21,349 bases of DNA from a virus. Shown here piece by piece: positions 9,037 to 17,237 of this stretch. Location: IMG/VR virus record IMGVR_UViG_3300029267_000805, positions 1-21,349 of that record; one strand, 5' to 3'. Both the position numbers and the translations under genes were made by a program. The notes beneath the pieces were generated by a model, which ran no database searches, was not told where the DNA came from, and saw nothing but the letters and a program-made list of their open reading frames with translations. How positions within the stretch are numbered: the stretch's first letter is position 1; every line of letters starts with the position of its first letter.

Positions 9037-10091
9037 CTGATTTTTTGCAAACGATCATCAAGGACTCTGGCAACAAGTACGCAAGCATTGTCGATGAAGG
9101 AGTGGAGGGGAGCGACATCAGTGGATTCATTAACACTGGTAGCCTCATCTTTAATGCACTCCTGTCTGGCGACATTTATGGCGGAATTCCAGACAACAAG
9201 ATTATCGCACTCGCTGGAGAAAGTGCAACAGGCAAGACTTACTTTGCACTCGACATGTGCAAGAAGTTTTTGACCGACAATCCAGAAGCAGCGGTTCTCT
9301 ACTTCGACACCGAGCAAGCAATCACCTCTGGTATGATCAAGGATCGCGGTATCGATCCCAAGAGAGTGGCGATCTTCCCAGTTGCTACTGTCGAAGATTT
9401 CCGACACCAGTGTATCAAGATCGTTGATAAGGTGCTGGAAATGGACAAGAGTGAGCGAAAGCCCATGATGATTGTGCTCGACTCTCTGGGCATGCTTTCG
9501 ACCAACAAGGAGATCAACGATACCGCAGAAGGTAAGGACACGAGAGACATGACTCGTGCACAGTTGATCAAAGCGACCTTCAGGGTGTTGACTCTTAAGC
9601 TCGGTCAAGCACACATTCCGATGCTCCTCACCAATCACACTTATGACGTAGTTGGTGCATATGTTCCCACCAAGGAGATGGGTGGTGGGTCTGGTCTGAA
9701 GTATGCAGCATCGACCATCGTCTATCTCTCCAAGAAGAAAGACAAGGATGGAACCGACATCATCGGTAACATCATCAGGTGCAAGTTGTTCAAGAGCCGC
9801 CTGACCAAGGAAAACAAGCAAGTTGAAGTCCAACTCAATTACGACACAGGACTCAACCCATACTACGGCCTAGTGGATATCGCTGTGAAGTACAACATCT
9901 TCAATAAGCTGGGCACTCGCATTGAACTCCCTGATGGAAGGAAGGTTTATGAAAAGCAAATCAACAACAACCCAGAACAATACTACACAGACGAAATTCT
10001 CGACCAAATCAACCGAGCTGTTGGCATTGAATTCAAGTACGGATCCAGCGGGACAGAGGAAGATGTTGAGGGAGAGAGCACCGAAGTTTGA
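9033..10091 (+). CDS. uvsX: UvsX recombinase (RecA-like)
   Basis: Forms ATP-dependent filaments on single-stranded DNA for strand exchange and recombination-dependent replication. In its 352 residues one sees Walker A GESATGKT (62-69), the catalytic-Glu region YFDTEQ (Glu94), Walker B MMIVLD (145-150) and the loop [11 protein letters not shown], typical of T4 UvsX. The C-terminus is strongly acidic ([11 protein letters not shown]), as in other UvsX and RecA tails. A GAAGGA ribosome site lies in the end of the polymerase gene. The next gene starts inside its 3' end. Confidence 0.95.
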   Translation: MTDFLQTIIKDSGNKYASIVDEGVEGSDISGFINTGSLIFNALLSGDIYGGIPDNKIIALAGESATGKTYFALDMCKKFLTDNPEAAVLYFDTEQAITSGMIKDRGIDPKRVAIFPVATVEDFRHQCIKIVDKVLEMDKSERKPMMIVLDSLGMLSTNKEINDTAEGKDTRDMTRAQLIKATFRVLTLKLGQAHIPMLLTNHTYDVVGAYVPTKEMGGGSGLKYAASTIVYLSKKKDKDGTDIIGNIIRCKLFKSRLTKENKQVEVQLNYDTGLNPYYGLVDIAVKYNIFNKLGTRIELPDGRKVYEKQINNNPEQYYTDEILDQINRAVGIEFKYGSSGTEEDVEGESTEV

Positions 10092-10407
10092 ATTTCTCGA
10101 ATCCGAGAATGAAGGAGAGTTTCAGACTATCCGTATTGACAGCGGACCAGCCTCTGGTGTAAAATACCGATATGGTGTGATCTCCTTCAGCGGGATCGAT
10201 GAAAATGGGGACTTGATCGATGGTGGGGAGCCTTCGATCAATTTCACGTACGAGATCGCGGAAGATTGCGATGTCGAAGTTGATCAGGTGATCATAGATG
10301 AAATGGGCAAGGTCCTGTCGGTCTTGCTAGATGCGAAATATGGCGGTGAAGACAATGAAGAACCCATCGACGGAGAAGACGATCCTGAGCAGTCTGGTTC
10401 AGGATGA
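10063..10407 (+). CDS. Unknown acidic protein between uvsX and gp41
   Basis: I place the start at ATG 10063, preceded by CAGAGGAAG, giving 114 residues and a 29-base overlap with uvsX. The longer frame from 9922 would overlap uvsX by 170 bases with low-complexity Thr/Asn/Ser sequence, so it is rejected. The protein is strongly acidic, especially at the C-terminus ([17 protein letters not shown]). A small unknown gene between uvsX and gp41 is also common in cyanophages, from memory. No domain recognised. Acidic proteins in this position might contact single-strand-binding or recombination proteins, which is speculation. Confidence 0.7.
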   Translation: MLRERAPKFEFLESENEGEFQTIRIDSGPASGVKYRYGVISFSGIDENGDLIDGGEPSINFTYEIAEDCDVEVDQVIIDEMGKVLSVLLDAKYGGEDNEEPIDGEDDPEQSGSG

Positions 10408-11752
10408 GGAATACCTGCGAAAGGCGATGCCCTTCATCAAAGAAGAGTATTTCGCCGATAGAGTGGAAAGGAAGGTCTTCTGTCAGATTCAGGACTTCGT
10501 GTCCAAATACAACAATCTGCCTACACAAGAAGCACTCGGTATTTGCATCTCAGAGATCAATGACTTCACAGAGTCCGATTTCCGTGAAGCGAAAGAATTG
10601 GTGTCTGAGATCTTCGAAAAGAAGGAATCGCGACCAGACCAGAAATGGCTCGTGGACACGACTGAGAAATTTTGCAAAGATAAAGCGATTTACCTTGCTA
10701 TTCTAGAATCCATCCAGATCATAGATGGCAAATCGAAGCACGACAAGGGTCATCTTCCCAAGTTGTTGCAAGATGCACTGTCTGTTTCTTTCGATACACA
10801 TGTTGGTCATGATTACATCGAAGATGCAGAAGATCGATACGAGTTTTATCACCGCAAAGAAAAGAGAATCGCATTTGATCTTGACTACATGAACAAGATC
10901 ACCAATGGTGGGACTCCGACCAAGACTCTCAACATTGTGCTTGCTGGAACTGGTGTGGGTAAGTCTCTTTTCATGTGTCACCATGCGGCAAATTGCCTCT
11001 CTCAAGGCAAAAACGTTTTGTACATCACATGCGAGATGGCAGAAGAGAGAATCGCAGAGAGAATCGATGCGAACCTAATGGACATCACGATGGACGAGCT
11101 CCACGAGTTACCCAAGGATTCCTATGAGAAGAAAATGGCAAAGGTAGCTGGCAGGGTTTCTGGTGCTCTGATTGTCAAGGAGTACCCTACTGCAACCGCC
11201 AATGTGAATCACTTTCGATCTCTGCTTGAAGAGTTGAAGATGAAAAAGAATTTCGTCCCCGACATCATCTTCGTGGATTACCTCAACATCTGTGCTGCTG
11301 CGAGATTTAAGAATGCAGCGAACGTCAACTCATACATGTATGTCAAGGCGATCGCAGAAGAATTGCGTGGTCTGGCGATGGAGACTGAGATACCCGTCTT
11401 TTCTGCTACCCAGACCAACCGCACAGGATTCACTAGCTCAGACGTAGGACTGGAAGACACCTCGGAATCTTTCGGTCTGCCACAGACCGCCGACTTCATG
11501 TTTGCTTTGATCGCCAATGAAGAATTGGATCAGTTGAACCAGATCCTAGTCAAGCAGTTGAAGAACAGATATGCTGATCCCGCCACGAACCGCAGATTCA
11601 TCATCGGGATAAATAGAGCGAAGATGAAATTGTACGATGTCTCTTCTGCTGACCAAGACGATCTTGTAGATTCAGGTCAAAGCGGATACATAAGGGACGA
11701 TCTGGGTGATAAGTTTAAAGTAGGAGAGAAGTTCTCCGATTGGACTCTTTGA
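10355..11752 (+). CDS. 41: Replicative DNA helicase, T4 gp41-type (DnaB family)
   Basis: Hexameric 5'-3' helicase that unwinds the fork and works with primase. I prefer ATG 10355 (465 residues) because GGTGA lies five bases upstream and the N-terminus [13 protein letters not shown] resembles other phage gp41 starts. ATGs at 10331 and 10340 are in frame but lack ribosome sites. The RecA-type core has Walker A GTGVGKS (198-204), Walker B IIFVDY (304-309) and SATQTNR (350-356), the DnaB-type sensor motif. T4 gp41 is about 475 residues. It overlaps the preceding small gene by 53 bases. Confidence 0.93.
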   Translation: MKNPSTEKTILSSLVQDEEYLRKAMPFIKEEYFADRVERKVFCQIQDFVSKYNNLPTQEALGICISEINDFTESDFREAKELVSEIFEKKESRPDQKWLVDTTEKFCKDKAIYLAILESIQIIDGKSKHDKGHLPKLLQDALSVSFDTHVGHDYIEDAEDRYEFYHRKEKRIAFDLDYMNKITNGGTPTKTLNIVLAGTGVGKSLFMCHHAANCLSQGKNVLYITCEMAEERIAERIDANLMDITMDELHELPKDSYEKKMAKVAGRVSGALIVKEYPTATANVNHFRSLLEELKMKKNFVPDIIFVDYLNICAAARFKNAANVNSYMYVKAIAEELRGLAMETEIPVFSATQTNRTGFTSSDVGLEDTSESFGLPQTADFMFALIANEELDQLNQILVKQLKNRYADPATNRRFIIGINRAKMKLYDVSSADQDDLVDSGQSGYIRDDLGDKFKVGEKFSDWTL

Positions 11753-11762
11753 GGATACTATT

Positions 11763-11939
11763 ATGACTGATAGAAACGACGACAACTACGACCGACGCGC
11801 CCTGGAAGAAGCAGAGATGGAAGAATGGCGGCAGTGGGCAGAATCTTGGATCAACGAAATCGATGAGGAACATGGTGCTGGTGAAGTCGGCACTGATGAA
11901 TTGATCAACCAATACAAGAGAGACACTCCAGGGCAATGA
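11763..11939 (+). CDS. Small acidic protein between gp41 and gp61
   Basis: A 58-residue protein (MTDRNDDNYD to RDTPGQ) with a GAGGA ribosome site directly after the helicase stop, and its TGA overlaps the primase ATG (ATGA). The middle is a charged helix (ALEEAEMEEWRQWAESWINE) with three Trp residues. There is no membrane segment. Its perfect fit between helicase and primase, coupled at the downstream end, argues for a real gene, possibly an accessory to the helicase-primase pair. No family recognised. Confidence 0.7.
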   Translation: MTDRNDDNYDRRALEEAEMEEWRQWAESWINEIDEEHGAGEVGTDELINQYKRDTPGQ

Positions 11940-12982
11940 GCATCATACTCGATCGCCAGTTCATTGACATCGCTGGTAGAAGCCTGAGAAATTTCAAGTG
12001 GAAAAAAGAAGGACTTGCCAACTGCTCCTGTCCCATTTGCGGTGACAGCAAGCGAGACAAGAAGAAGGCAAGAGGTTATTTCTATAGTAAGCATGGCAAG
12101 TTTTTCTACAAGTGCCACAATTGCGATTATTGGGCGAACCTGTACACATTCCTGAAGGACACCAATGTTAGCCTTCATAAGGAATATTGCATTCAGTCAT
12201 GGCTCCAGAGTCCCGCTTACAGCGAGAAGAAGAATCAGAAAAGGGGAGATGAGATGTTTGGACTGAAGAACAGCAAGCCCAAGTTCAAAGACAAGATGCT
12301 CAAAGGGTGCAAATGTCTGAAAGATCTTCCTAAGGATCATCCTGCAGTTCAGTTTGCTGATCTTCGCATCATCCCCAAGCAACACTGGGACAAGCTGTTC
12401 TTCACCGAGAATTTCGGTGATCTCGCTGCAAACCTCGACCCAGAGCAGAAGCTCCTAAAGTATGACCCAAGAATCGTGATTCCTTTTTATAACAAGGAAG
12501 GAGGGGTGGTAGCGGTTCAAGGTCGTGCTCTCAGCATGAAGGCAGAAAACGAAGCACGCAAGACCGTGAAGTACATCACCGTCAAGGCAGACAAGAGCAT
12601 CGAACGTCTATGGTACGGGATGTGGAGGGCAAACCCAAAAAAGAGAGTGTACGTTGTTGAAGGACCGATCGACAGTCTGTTTTTGGCGAATGCAGTCGCC
12701 ATGGTCGGTGCTGGTTCTGCTAGCAACATCCCTTCCAGATTTGCTAATTCTGATATGGTTTTCGTGCTTGATAATGAACCTAGAAACAAGCAAATCATCA
12801 AGTATAACCAAAATCTCATCGACGCAGGTCACAAAGTTTGTATTTGGCCTAAGACGATAGACAAGAAAGACGTCAACGATATGGCGTATGACATGAGTGT
12901 CCGTGACATTCAGAAAATGATTGATAGAAACACATTCAGCGGACTTGAGGCGTCGCTGAGACTTAAGGAATGGAGTGTTTGA
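11936..12982 (+). CDS. 61: DNA primase, T4 gp61-type
   Basis: Makes RNA primers for lagging-strand synthesis together with gp41. The 348 residues match T4 gp61 (342). A four-Cys zinc ribbon is visible: CPIC (32-35) and CHNC (60-63). A TOPRIM domain follows, with VVEGPIDS (Glu242) and VFVLDNE (Asp279). The region between, with RGYFYSKHGKFFYKC, is typical of DnaG-like zinc domains. The ATG overlaps the previous stop codon. Confidence 0.93.
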   Translation: MSIILDRQFIDIAGRSLRNFKWKKEGLANCSCPICGDSKRDKKKARGYFYSKHGKFFYKCHNCDYWANLYTFLKDTNVSLHKEYCIQSWLQSPAYSEKKNQKRGDEMFGLKNSKPKFKDKMLKGCKCLKDLPKDHPAVQFADLRIIPKQHWDKLFFTENFGDLAANLDPEQKLLKYDPRIVIPFYNKEGGVVAVQGRALSMKAENEARKTVKYITVKADKSIERLWYGMWRANPKKRVYVVEGPIDSLFLANAVAMVGAGSASNIPSRFANSDMVFVLDNEPRNKQIIKYNQNLIDAGHKVCIWPKTIDKKDVNDMAYDMSVRDIQKMIDRNTFSGLEASLRLKEWSV

Positions 12983-12983
12983 T

Positions 12984-14051
12984 ATGAACAGTTTTAATTG
13001 CAAGTTTGAGTATCTTTGGTTGGACGGGTATGAAACACCCAACATCAGAAGCAAGACCAAGTATGTGACCATTCAGACTGAGAATGACAATCTTAGGATG
13101 GAAGATATTCCAGAGTGGTCTTTCGACGGATCAAGCACGGAACAGGCAGAAGGTGGAAACAGTGACTGTGTGCTCGTCCCAGTGAAAGTTTACAAAAACA
13201 CCATCGAGCAGACGTATGGGGTCAATTCGTTCATTGTCCTTTGTGAGGTGATGGACCGAAATTATGGTATCCATCCGTCCAACACTCGTGCCAAGCTGAG
13301 AGATGCCATTTCTCAGCATGGAGGGGAGGACATGTGGTTTGGTATTGAGCAGGAGTATCTTCTGGTTGATCCCAAGATCAGACGTCCTTATGGTTGGCCT
13401 CCTAGCGGTTTCCCGAACCCTCAGGGTCGATATTATTGCGGAGTTGGTGGCGATGTCGTCATTGGAAGGGATTTAGTTGAGGCTCACGCGATATCTTGCC
13501 TTGAAGCAGGAATTCCTATTTGCGGAACCAACGCAGAAGTGATGCTTGGGCAGTGGGAATATCAAGTCGGTACTGCTAACGCCCTGGATGTTTGTGATGA
13601 TCTGTGGGTAGCACGTTACCTGCTTGAAGTCCTCGCGGAGAGAGAAGGACTCGCTGTTTCGCTGACCCCCAAGCCTATTCAGGGAGATTGGAACGGTTCT
13701 GGTGCACACATCAACTTCTCTACCGAATTCCTTCGAGAAGAAGGCGGAGAAGAGTATATCAACGACGTCATCAAGGCTCTTGAAGAGAACCACGATCAGC
13801 ATATCGACAACTATGGAATCGATAACGATCTTCGGTTGACTGGCAACCACGAGACTGCATCGATCGATACTTTCTCCAGCGGAAATTCTGATCGTGGTGC
13901 TTCCATCCGAATCCCACCCTCAACTGCCAAGACCAAGAAGGGATATCTGGAAGATCGACGTCCAGCATCTAACATCGATCCATACCGAGCTGTCCGATGT
14001 CTGGTCGAAACCGTTAGCAAGGTCCCCACTCGACAGGCGGTGTCTTCATGA
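12984..14051 (+). CDS. glnII: Glutamine synthetase, type II (GSII, eukaryote-like)
   Basis: Makes glutamine from glutamate, ammonia and ATP. I chose ATG 12984 (355 residues), with TGGAG eight bases upstream; an in-frame GTG at 12975 is possible. The GSII landmarks run in order: WSFDGSSTEQAEG (45-57), GIEQEY (Glu122, Glu124), NPQGRYYCGVG (145-155), GTNAEVMLGQWE (Glu185, Glu192), GDWNGSGAHIN (His242), RLTG (Arg284), DRGASIRI (Arg304, Arg309) and GYLEDRRPASN (Glu323, Arg325). Compared with human GS, every metal, glutamate and ATP ligand I can place is kept; the only nearby change is RIPR to RIPP. Length is normal for GSII. It lies in the replication operon: the primase stops 1 base before the ATG, and ThyX overlaps its end by ATGA. 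It is not GlnA type I. A phage-borne GS is unusual as far as I know. Confidence 0.95.
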   Translation: MNSFNCKFEYLWLDGYETPNIRSKTKYVTIQTENDNLRMEDIPEWSFDGSSTEQAEGGNSDCVLVPVKVYKNTIEQTYGVNSFIVLCEVMDRNYGIHPSNTRAKLRDAISQHGGEDMWFGIEQEYLLVDPKIRRPYGWPPSGFPNPQGRYYCGVGGDVVIGRDLVEAHAISCLEAGIPICGTNAEVMLGQWEYQVGTANALDVCDDLWVARYLLEVLAEREGLAVSLTPKPIQGDWNGSGAHINFSTEFLREEGGEEYINDVIKALEENHDQHIDNYGIDNDLRLTGNHETASIDTFSSGNSDRGASIRIPPSTAKTKKGYLEDRRPASNIDPYRAVRCLVETVSKVPTRQAVSS

Positions 14052-14797
14052 GTTCATGGCTTGAGGTACCTGTCAAGGGTGTTCAAGGAGGGTTCGTACA
14101 ACTCATCGACTTCATGGGGAGTGATCTGACGGTCTGCAACGCGGCGAGAGTATCATTCGCCAAGGAGACAGATTGGGAAGTCGACAAGGAAGCAGCACAT
14201 AGACTCGCCGCTAGCGGGTCTTCTGTTCCTCTGTCAGAGTTGGTCAGACTCAGCGAGAAAGATCAGAAGCTCTTGAAGTATCTCGCTGAACACGGGCATT
14301 GGACTCCCTTCGCCCACCCACAGTTGACCTTCAGGATCAAAGCACCGATTTCTGTTCGAACGCAATTCTTCAAGCACAAGCAAGGATTCGTTGAAAACGA
14401 AATCAGCAGGAGATATGTTTCTTTCGAGCCTGAATTCTACTACCCGAAGTGGAGAGGCAAACCCACAAATGGTGCCAAGCAAGGCAGCGAAGACTTCCTG
14501 GAAATCGCACCCAACACGCAGAATCTCTATGATCAAGCCATCCGAGCAGCGATGTATGCATACAACAATCTCTTGGACAGCGGTGTTGCACCAGAACAAG
14601 CAAGATTTGTCTTGCCACAGGGCATGTTCACCGAATGGTTCTGGACTGGGAGTCTTGCTGCTTTCATGAGATTTTACAACCAGAGGTCAGAAGAACATGC
14701 ACAGTGGGAGATCAGGCAGTACGCAGATGCGATCATGGGTGTAGTCAAAGACCATTTCCCTTGGTCGGTCAAATATCTTGTGGGCGAAACTAACTGA
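14048..14797 (+). CDS. thyX: Flavin-dependent thymidylate synthase ThyX
   Basis: Makes dTMP from dUMP using methylene-tetrahydrofolate, FAD and NADPH. The signature lies at residues 109-122: KHKQGFVENEISRR. It has KHK where cellular ThyX has RHR, and eight instead of seven residues before the Ser; similar KHx forms occur in phage ThyX, from memory. The C-terminal half has ARFVLPQG, FWTGSLAAFMRF and QWEIRQYAD, typical of the family. The length, 249 residues, is normal. Its ATG overlaps the GS stop. It consumes the dUMP made by dUTPase. Confidence 0.95.
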   Translation: MSSWLEVPVKGVQGGFVQLIDFMGSDLTVCNAARVSFAKETDWEVDKEAAHRLAASGSSVPLSELVRLSEKDQKLLKYLAEHGHWTPFAHPQLTFRIKAPISVRTQFFKHKQGFVENEISRRYVSFEPEFYYPKWRGKPTNGAKQGSEDFLEIAPNTQNLYDQAIRAAMYAYNNLLDSGVAPEQARFVLPQGMFTEWFWTGSLAAFMRFYNQRSEEHAQWEIRQYADAIMGVVKDHFPWSVKYLVGETN

Positions 14798-14837
14798 GTA
14801 TAGATACATCTGCGTCTATTAATTTAAAGGAGCAAAA

Positions 14838-16769
14838 ATGAGCAAAGAACTTCCCACTTCATATCAGTCTTTCATTCACCTTTCCCGATACTCCAGATGG
14901 CTGGAAGAAGAGGGAAGGAGAGAAACGTGGGATGAAACTGTCACGAGATACATGGACTTCTTCAAGGACCATCTGCAGATGACCTTGGGATACAAGATGG
15001 GTCCACAGATCTACAACGAGGTCAAGGACTCGATCCTGAATCTTGAGGTCATGCCTAGTATGAGATGTCTCATGACTGCTGGCGAAGCACTAAAGAAGGA
15101 CATGGTAGCTGGATATAATTGCTCCTATCTCGCCATCAACAGAGTACGTGCTTTTGATGAGATTCTTTACATTCTCATGTGTGGCACTGGTGTCGGTTTC
15201 AGTGTCGAAAGAGAATACGTCGCCAAGCTTCCGACCATCGCAGAGGAATTCACCGAGTCTGATACCACTATCGTCGTTCAGGACAGCAGAATCGGTTGGT
15301 GCAAGGCGCTCCGTGAATTGATTTCGCTCCTGATCACTGGACAGGTGCCTAAGTGGGATCTTTCCAAGGTAAGACCAGCAGGTTCAAGACTCAAGACCTT
15401 TGGTGGTCGATCTTCTGGTCCTGAGTCTCTAGACGAACTGTTCCGATTTACAGTCGAGAATTTCAAGAAGGCTGCTGGTCGCAAGATGACTAGTCTTGAA
15501 TGCCACGATCAGGTGTGCAAGATCGCTGAAATCGTGGTAGTCGGTGGTGTTCGTCGTGCTGCTCTCATCTCACTTTCATCTCTCACTGATGAGAGAATGC
15601 GTGGTGCCAAGCATGGACAGTGGTGGGTGATCGATCCTCACCGTGCTCTGAGCAACAACTCTGTCTGCTACAAGGAAAAGCCAGAAATGGGCACCTTCAT
15701 GCAAGAGTGGTTGTCTCTTTATGAGTCGAAGAGCGGTGAGAGAGGGATCTTCAACAGAGATTCCGCCAAAAGAACCGTAGAAGCGAACGGTCGAAGAGAT
15801 CCAGGCCATGATTTCGGTACTAACCCATGTTCCGAGATCATCCTTCGAGATCGTGAGTTTTGTAACCTCTCAGAGGTCGTGGCTAGAGAGGGAGATAGTA
15901 CAGAAGACATGGAGAGGAAGGTCCGAATCGCCACTATCATCGGAACGTGGCAGTCTACTCTTACAGATTTCAGGTATCTTTCTGCCGAATGGAAGAAAAA
16001 CTGCGAAGAGGAGAGACTCCTCGGTGTTTCAATCACTGGCATCATGGACAACAATGTTCTGAACGGTAAGGCCGCTCAGGGTGTTCTTCCTCAACTTCTG
16101 ACCAAGTTGAGGGAGGTAGCAGTCTCCACTAACAAGGAATGGAGCAATAGACTGGGGATCAGTCAGTCTACCGCAATCACCTGTGTCAAGCCTTCTGGTA
16201 CCGTGTCACAGTTGGTAGACTCTGCGTCTGGAATCCATGCACGACACAATCCGTACTACATCAGAACTGTTCGTGCATCGATCAAGGATCCTCTATGTGA
16301 CTTCATGATTGAAAGTGGGTTCCCCCACGAGCCGTGTGTCATGAAGGCAGACACCACCATGGTGTTCTCATTCCCAGTGAAGTCGCCAGAAAATGCAGTC
16401 TTCCGAAAGGACATGAGCGCAATCGAACAGTTGGAGCTTTGGTTGACGTACCAGAATTACTGGTGTGAACACAAACCGTCAGTCACCATCTCGGTGAAAG
16501 AGCATGAGTGGTTGGGGGTCGGTTCTTGGGTGTATGATCACTTCGACGAGGTGTGTGGCGTTTCGTTCCTTCCTTTCAGTGATCACTCCTACAAGCAGGC
16601 ACCTTATCAGGATTGTTCGAAGGAAGAGTATGAAGAACTGCTCGCCAAAATGCCGACCGATGTTGATTGGGCGGATCTTGCATCCTTCGAAAGAGGAGAC
16701 ACAACCGCTGGTTCACAGAGCATGGCATGCTCTGCTGGATCGTGTGAAGTAGTCGATTTGACCAACTGA
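14838..16769 (+). CDS. nrdJ: Class II (B12-dependent) ribonucleotide reductase
   Basis: Reduces ribonucleoside triphosphates to deoxy forms using adenosylcobalamin. All key Cys positions of the monomeric Lactobacillus leichmannii-type enzyme are seen: Cys95 in YNCSY, Cys331 in NPCSE (thiyl site, with Glu333), Cys342 in EFCNLSEV, and the C-terminal pair Cys631 and Cys636 in ACSAGSC. KPSGTVSQLVDSASGIHARH and YYIRTVR are also characteristic. The 643 residues are shorter than the 739 of the leichmannii enzyme, with about 53 residues missing between Cys95 and Cys331, which may affect the allosteric region. An AAAGGAG ribosome site precedes ATG 14838. No separate small subunit is needed, and none is present in this window. 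The 40-base gap upstream has no clear promoter. Confidence 0.95.
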   Translation: MSKELPTSYQSFIHLSRYSRWLEEEGRRETWDETVTRYMDFFKDHLQMTLGYKMGPQIYNEVKDSILNLEVMPSMRCLMTAGEALKKDMVAGYNCSYLAINRVRAFDEILYILMCGTGVGFSVEREYVAKLPTIAEEFTESDTTIVVQDSRIGWCKALRELISLLITGQVPKWDLSKVRPAGSRLKTFGGRSSGPESLDELFRFTVENFKKAAGRKMTSLECHDQVCKIAEIVVVGGVRRAALISLSSLTDERMRGAKHGQWWVIDPHRALSNNSVCYKEKPEMGTFMQEWLSLYESKSGERGIFNRDSAKRTVEANGRRDPGHDFGTNPCSEIILRDREFCNLSEVVAREGDSTEDMERKVRIATIIGTWQSTLTDFRYLSAEWKKNCEEERLLGVSITGIMDNNVLNGKAAQGVLPQLLTKLREVAVSTNKEWSNRLGISQSTAITCVKPSGTVSQLVDSASGIHARHNPYYIRTVRASIKDPLCDFMIESGFPHEPCVMKADTTMVFSFPVKSPENAVFRKDMSAIEQLELWLTYQNYWCEHKPSVTISVKEHEWLGVGSWVYDHFDEVCGVSFLPFSDHSYKQAPYQDCSKEEYEELLAKMPTDVDWADLASFERGDTTAGSQSMACSAGSCEVVDLTN

Positions 16770-16819
16770 GCTTCTGAAAACTTCGTTCAAAATACATAGA
16801 TGAAAGGAGGATTATCCCT

Positions 16820-17095
16820 ATGAGAAACAATCCGCAAAGCATCTATGAGGCCTATCGAAGCATGAGAGAGGCCGCCCGTGGTGGGGGTCAACTTCCTCCA
16901 CCAGAACCACAGCCAGCAATGCCACCATCGCATTCACCTGGGTCGCCCGTGAGACATGTATGGGACAACCCATGGGATCCAGCAACTGGTGGCGGTAAAG
17001 GATGGTGGATCCCAATCCCAGACGGCAACGGAGGCTGGACCTGGCACTGGGACCCATGGGCTGGTGGATACTACGGTCCTTGGAATTACGAATGA
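16820..17095 (+). CDS. Trp/Pro/Gly-rich small protein, unknown
   Basis: A 91-residue protein with a perfect AAAGGAGG ribosome site. Residues 1-20 form a charged helix-like start (IYEAYRSMREAARGG). Residues 21-45 are Pro-rich. From 47 on, nine Trp residues sit among Gly, Pro and Asp (GGGKGWWIPIPDGNGGW, HWDPWAGGYYGPW). No membrane helix or signal peptide is present, and I recognise no family. The Trp/Pro/Gly composition suggests a disordered or surface-binding protein. It lies after the reductase and directly before a terminator, so it ends that transcription unit. Confidence 0.7.
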   Translation: MRNNPQSIYEAYRSMREAARGGGQLPPPEPQPAMPPSHSPGSPVRHVWDNPWDPATGGGKGWWIPIPDGNGGWTWHWDPWAGGYYGPWNYE

Positions 17096-17103
17096 CCTTC
17101 TTG

Positions 17104-17154
17104 GGACCCTAACGGAACCCTAACTCCGTGTTAAGATTTTGTTAGACCTTTTGG
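17104..17154. repeat. CCCTAAC repeats and inverted GTTAG in an intergenic gap
   Basis: The gap after 17095 holds two direct copies of ACCCTAAC (GGACCCTAACGGAACCCTAAC), followed by the opposite-oriented GTTAGACC about 20 bases later and by TAACTCCGTGTTA, a small inverted repeat. These could be binding sites or a weak hairpin region ahead of the terminator. Short elements of this kind can also be chance. Confidence 0.35.
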
Positions 17155-17155
17155 A

Positions 17156-17189
17156 CCCCCCTTCCTAATATCAGGAGGGGGGTTTTCTT
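17156..17189 (+). terminator. Rho-independent terminator
   Basis: A run of six C (17156-17161) and TCCT (17163-17166) pair with AGGA (17173-17176) and six G (17177-17182), leaving one bulged T and a six-base loop AATATC. TTTTCTT follows at 17183-17189. The strong GC stem, short loop and T-run are the normal form. It separates the reductase unit from the promoter at 17203. Confidence 0.85.
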
Positions 17190-17202
17190 ATGAATCGATG
17201 GG

Positions 17203-17231
17203 TTGACACGGAACAGCCGTTGTGGTAAAAT
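17203..17231 (+). promoter_or_regulatory. Near-consensus extended -10 promoter
   Basis: A perfect TTGACA (17203-17208), a 17-base spacer and TAAAAT (17226-17231) with an upstream TG dinucleotide (17223-17224, TGGTAAAAT). This is one of the best sigma70 promoters possible. The -10 ends six bases before the ATG at 17238, so the expected start site falls on or next to that ATG, giving a leaderless or almost leaderless transcript. The bases GATGGGTTGAC are shared with the promoter near 5454. Confidence 0.8.
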
Positions 17232-17237
17232 GGGTGT

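Noticed and set aside
8928-9833. 301-residue open frame on the minus strand
   Set aside because: Antisense to uvsX, which has Walker A and B motifs in the + frame; low-complexity composition typical of a shadow frame.
9922-10062. N-terminal extension of the gene after uvsX
   Set aside because: It would overlap uvsX by 170 bases with Thr/Asn/Ser-rich sequence; ATG 10063 has a good ribosome site.
12975-12983. GTG start for glutamine synthetase
   Set aside because: It adds only three residues. ATG 12984 has a better placed GGAG and is the more common start type; the GTG form cannot be fully excluded.
16757-16800. Promoter before the Trp-rich gene
   Set aside because: TTGACC at 16758 has no -10 box at 16-18 bases, and no late-type octamer is present; the AT-rich stretch alone is not enough.
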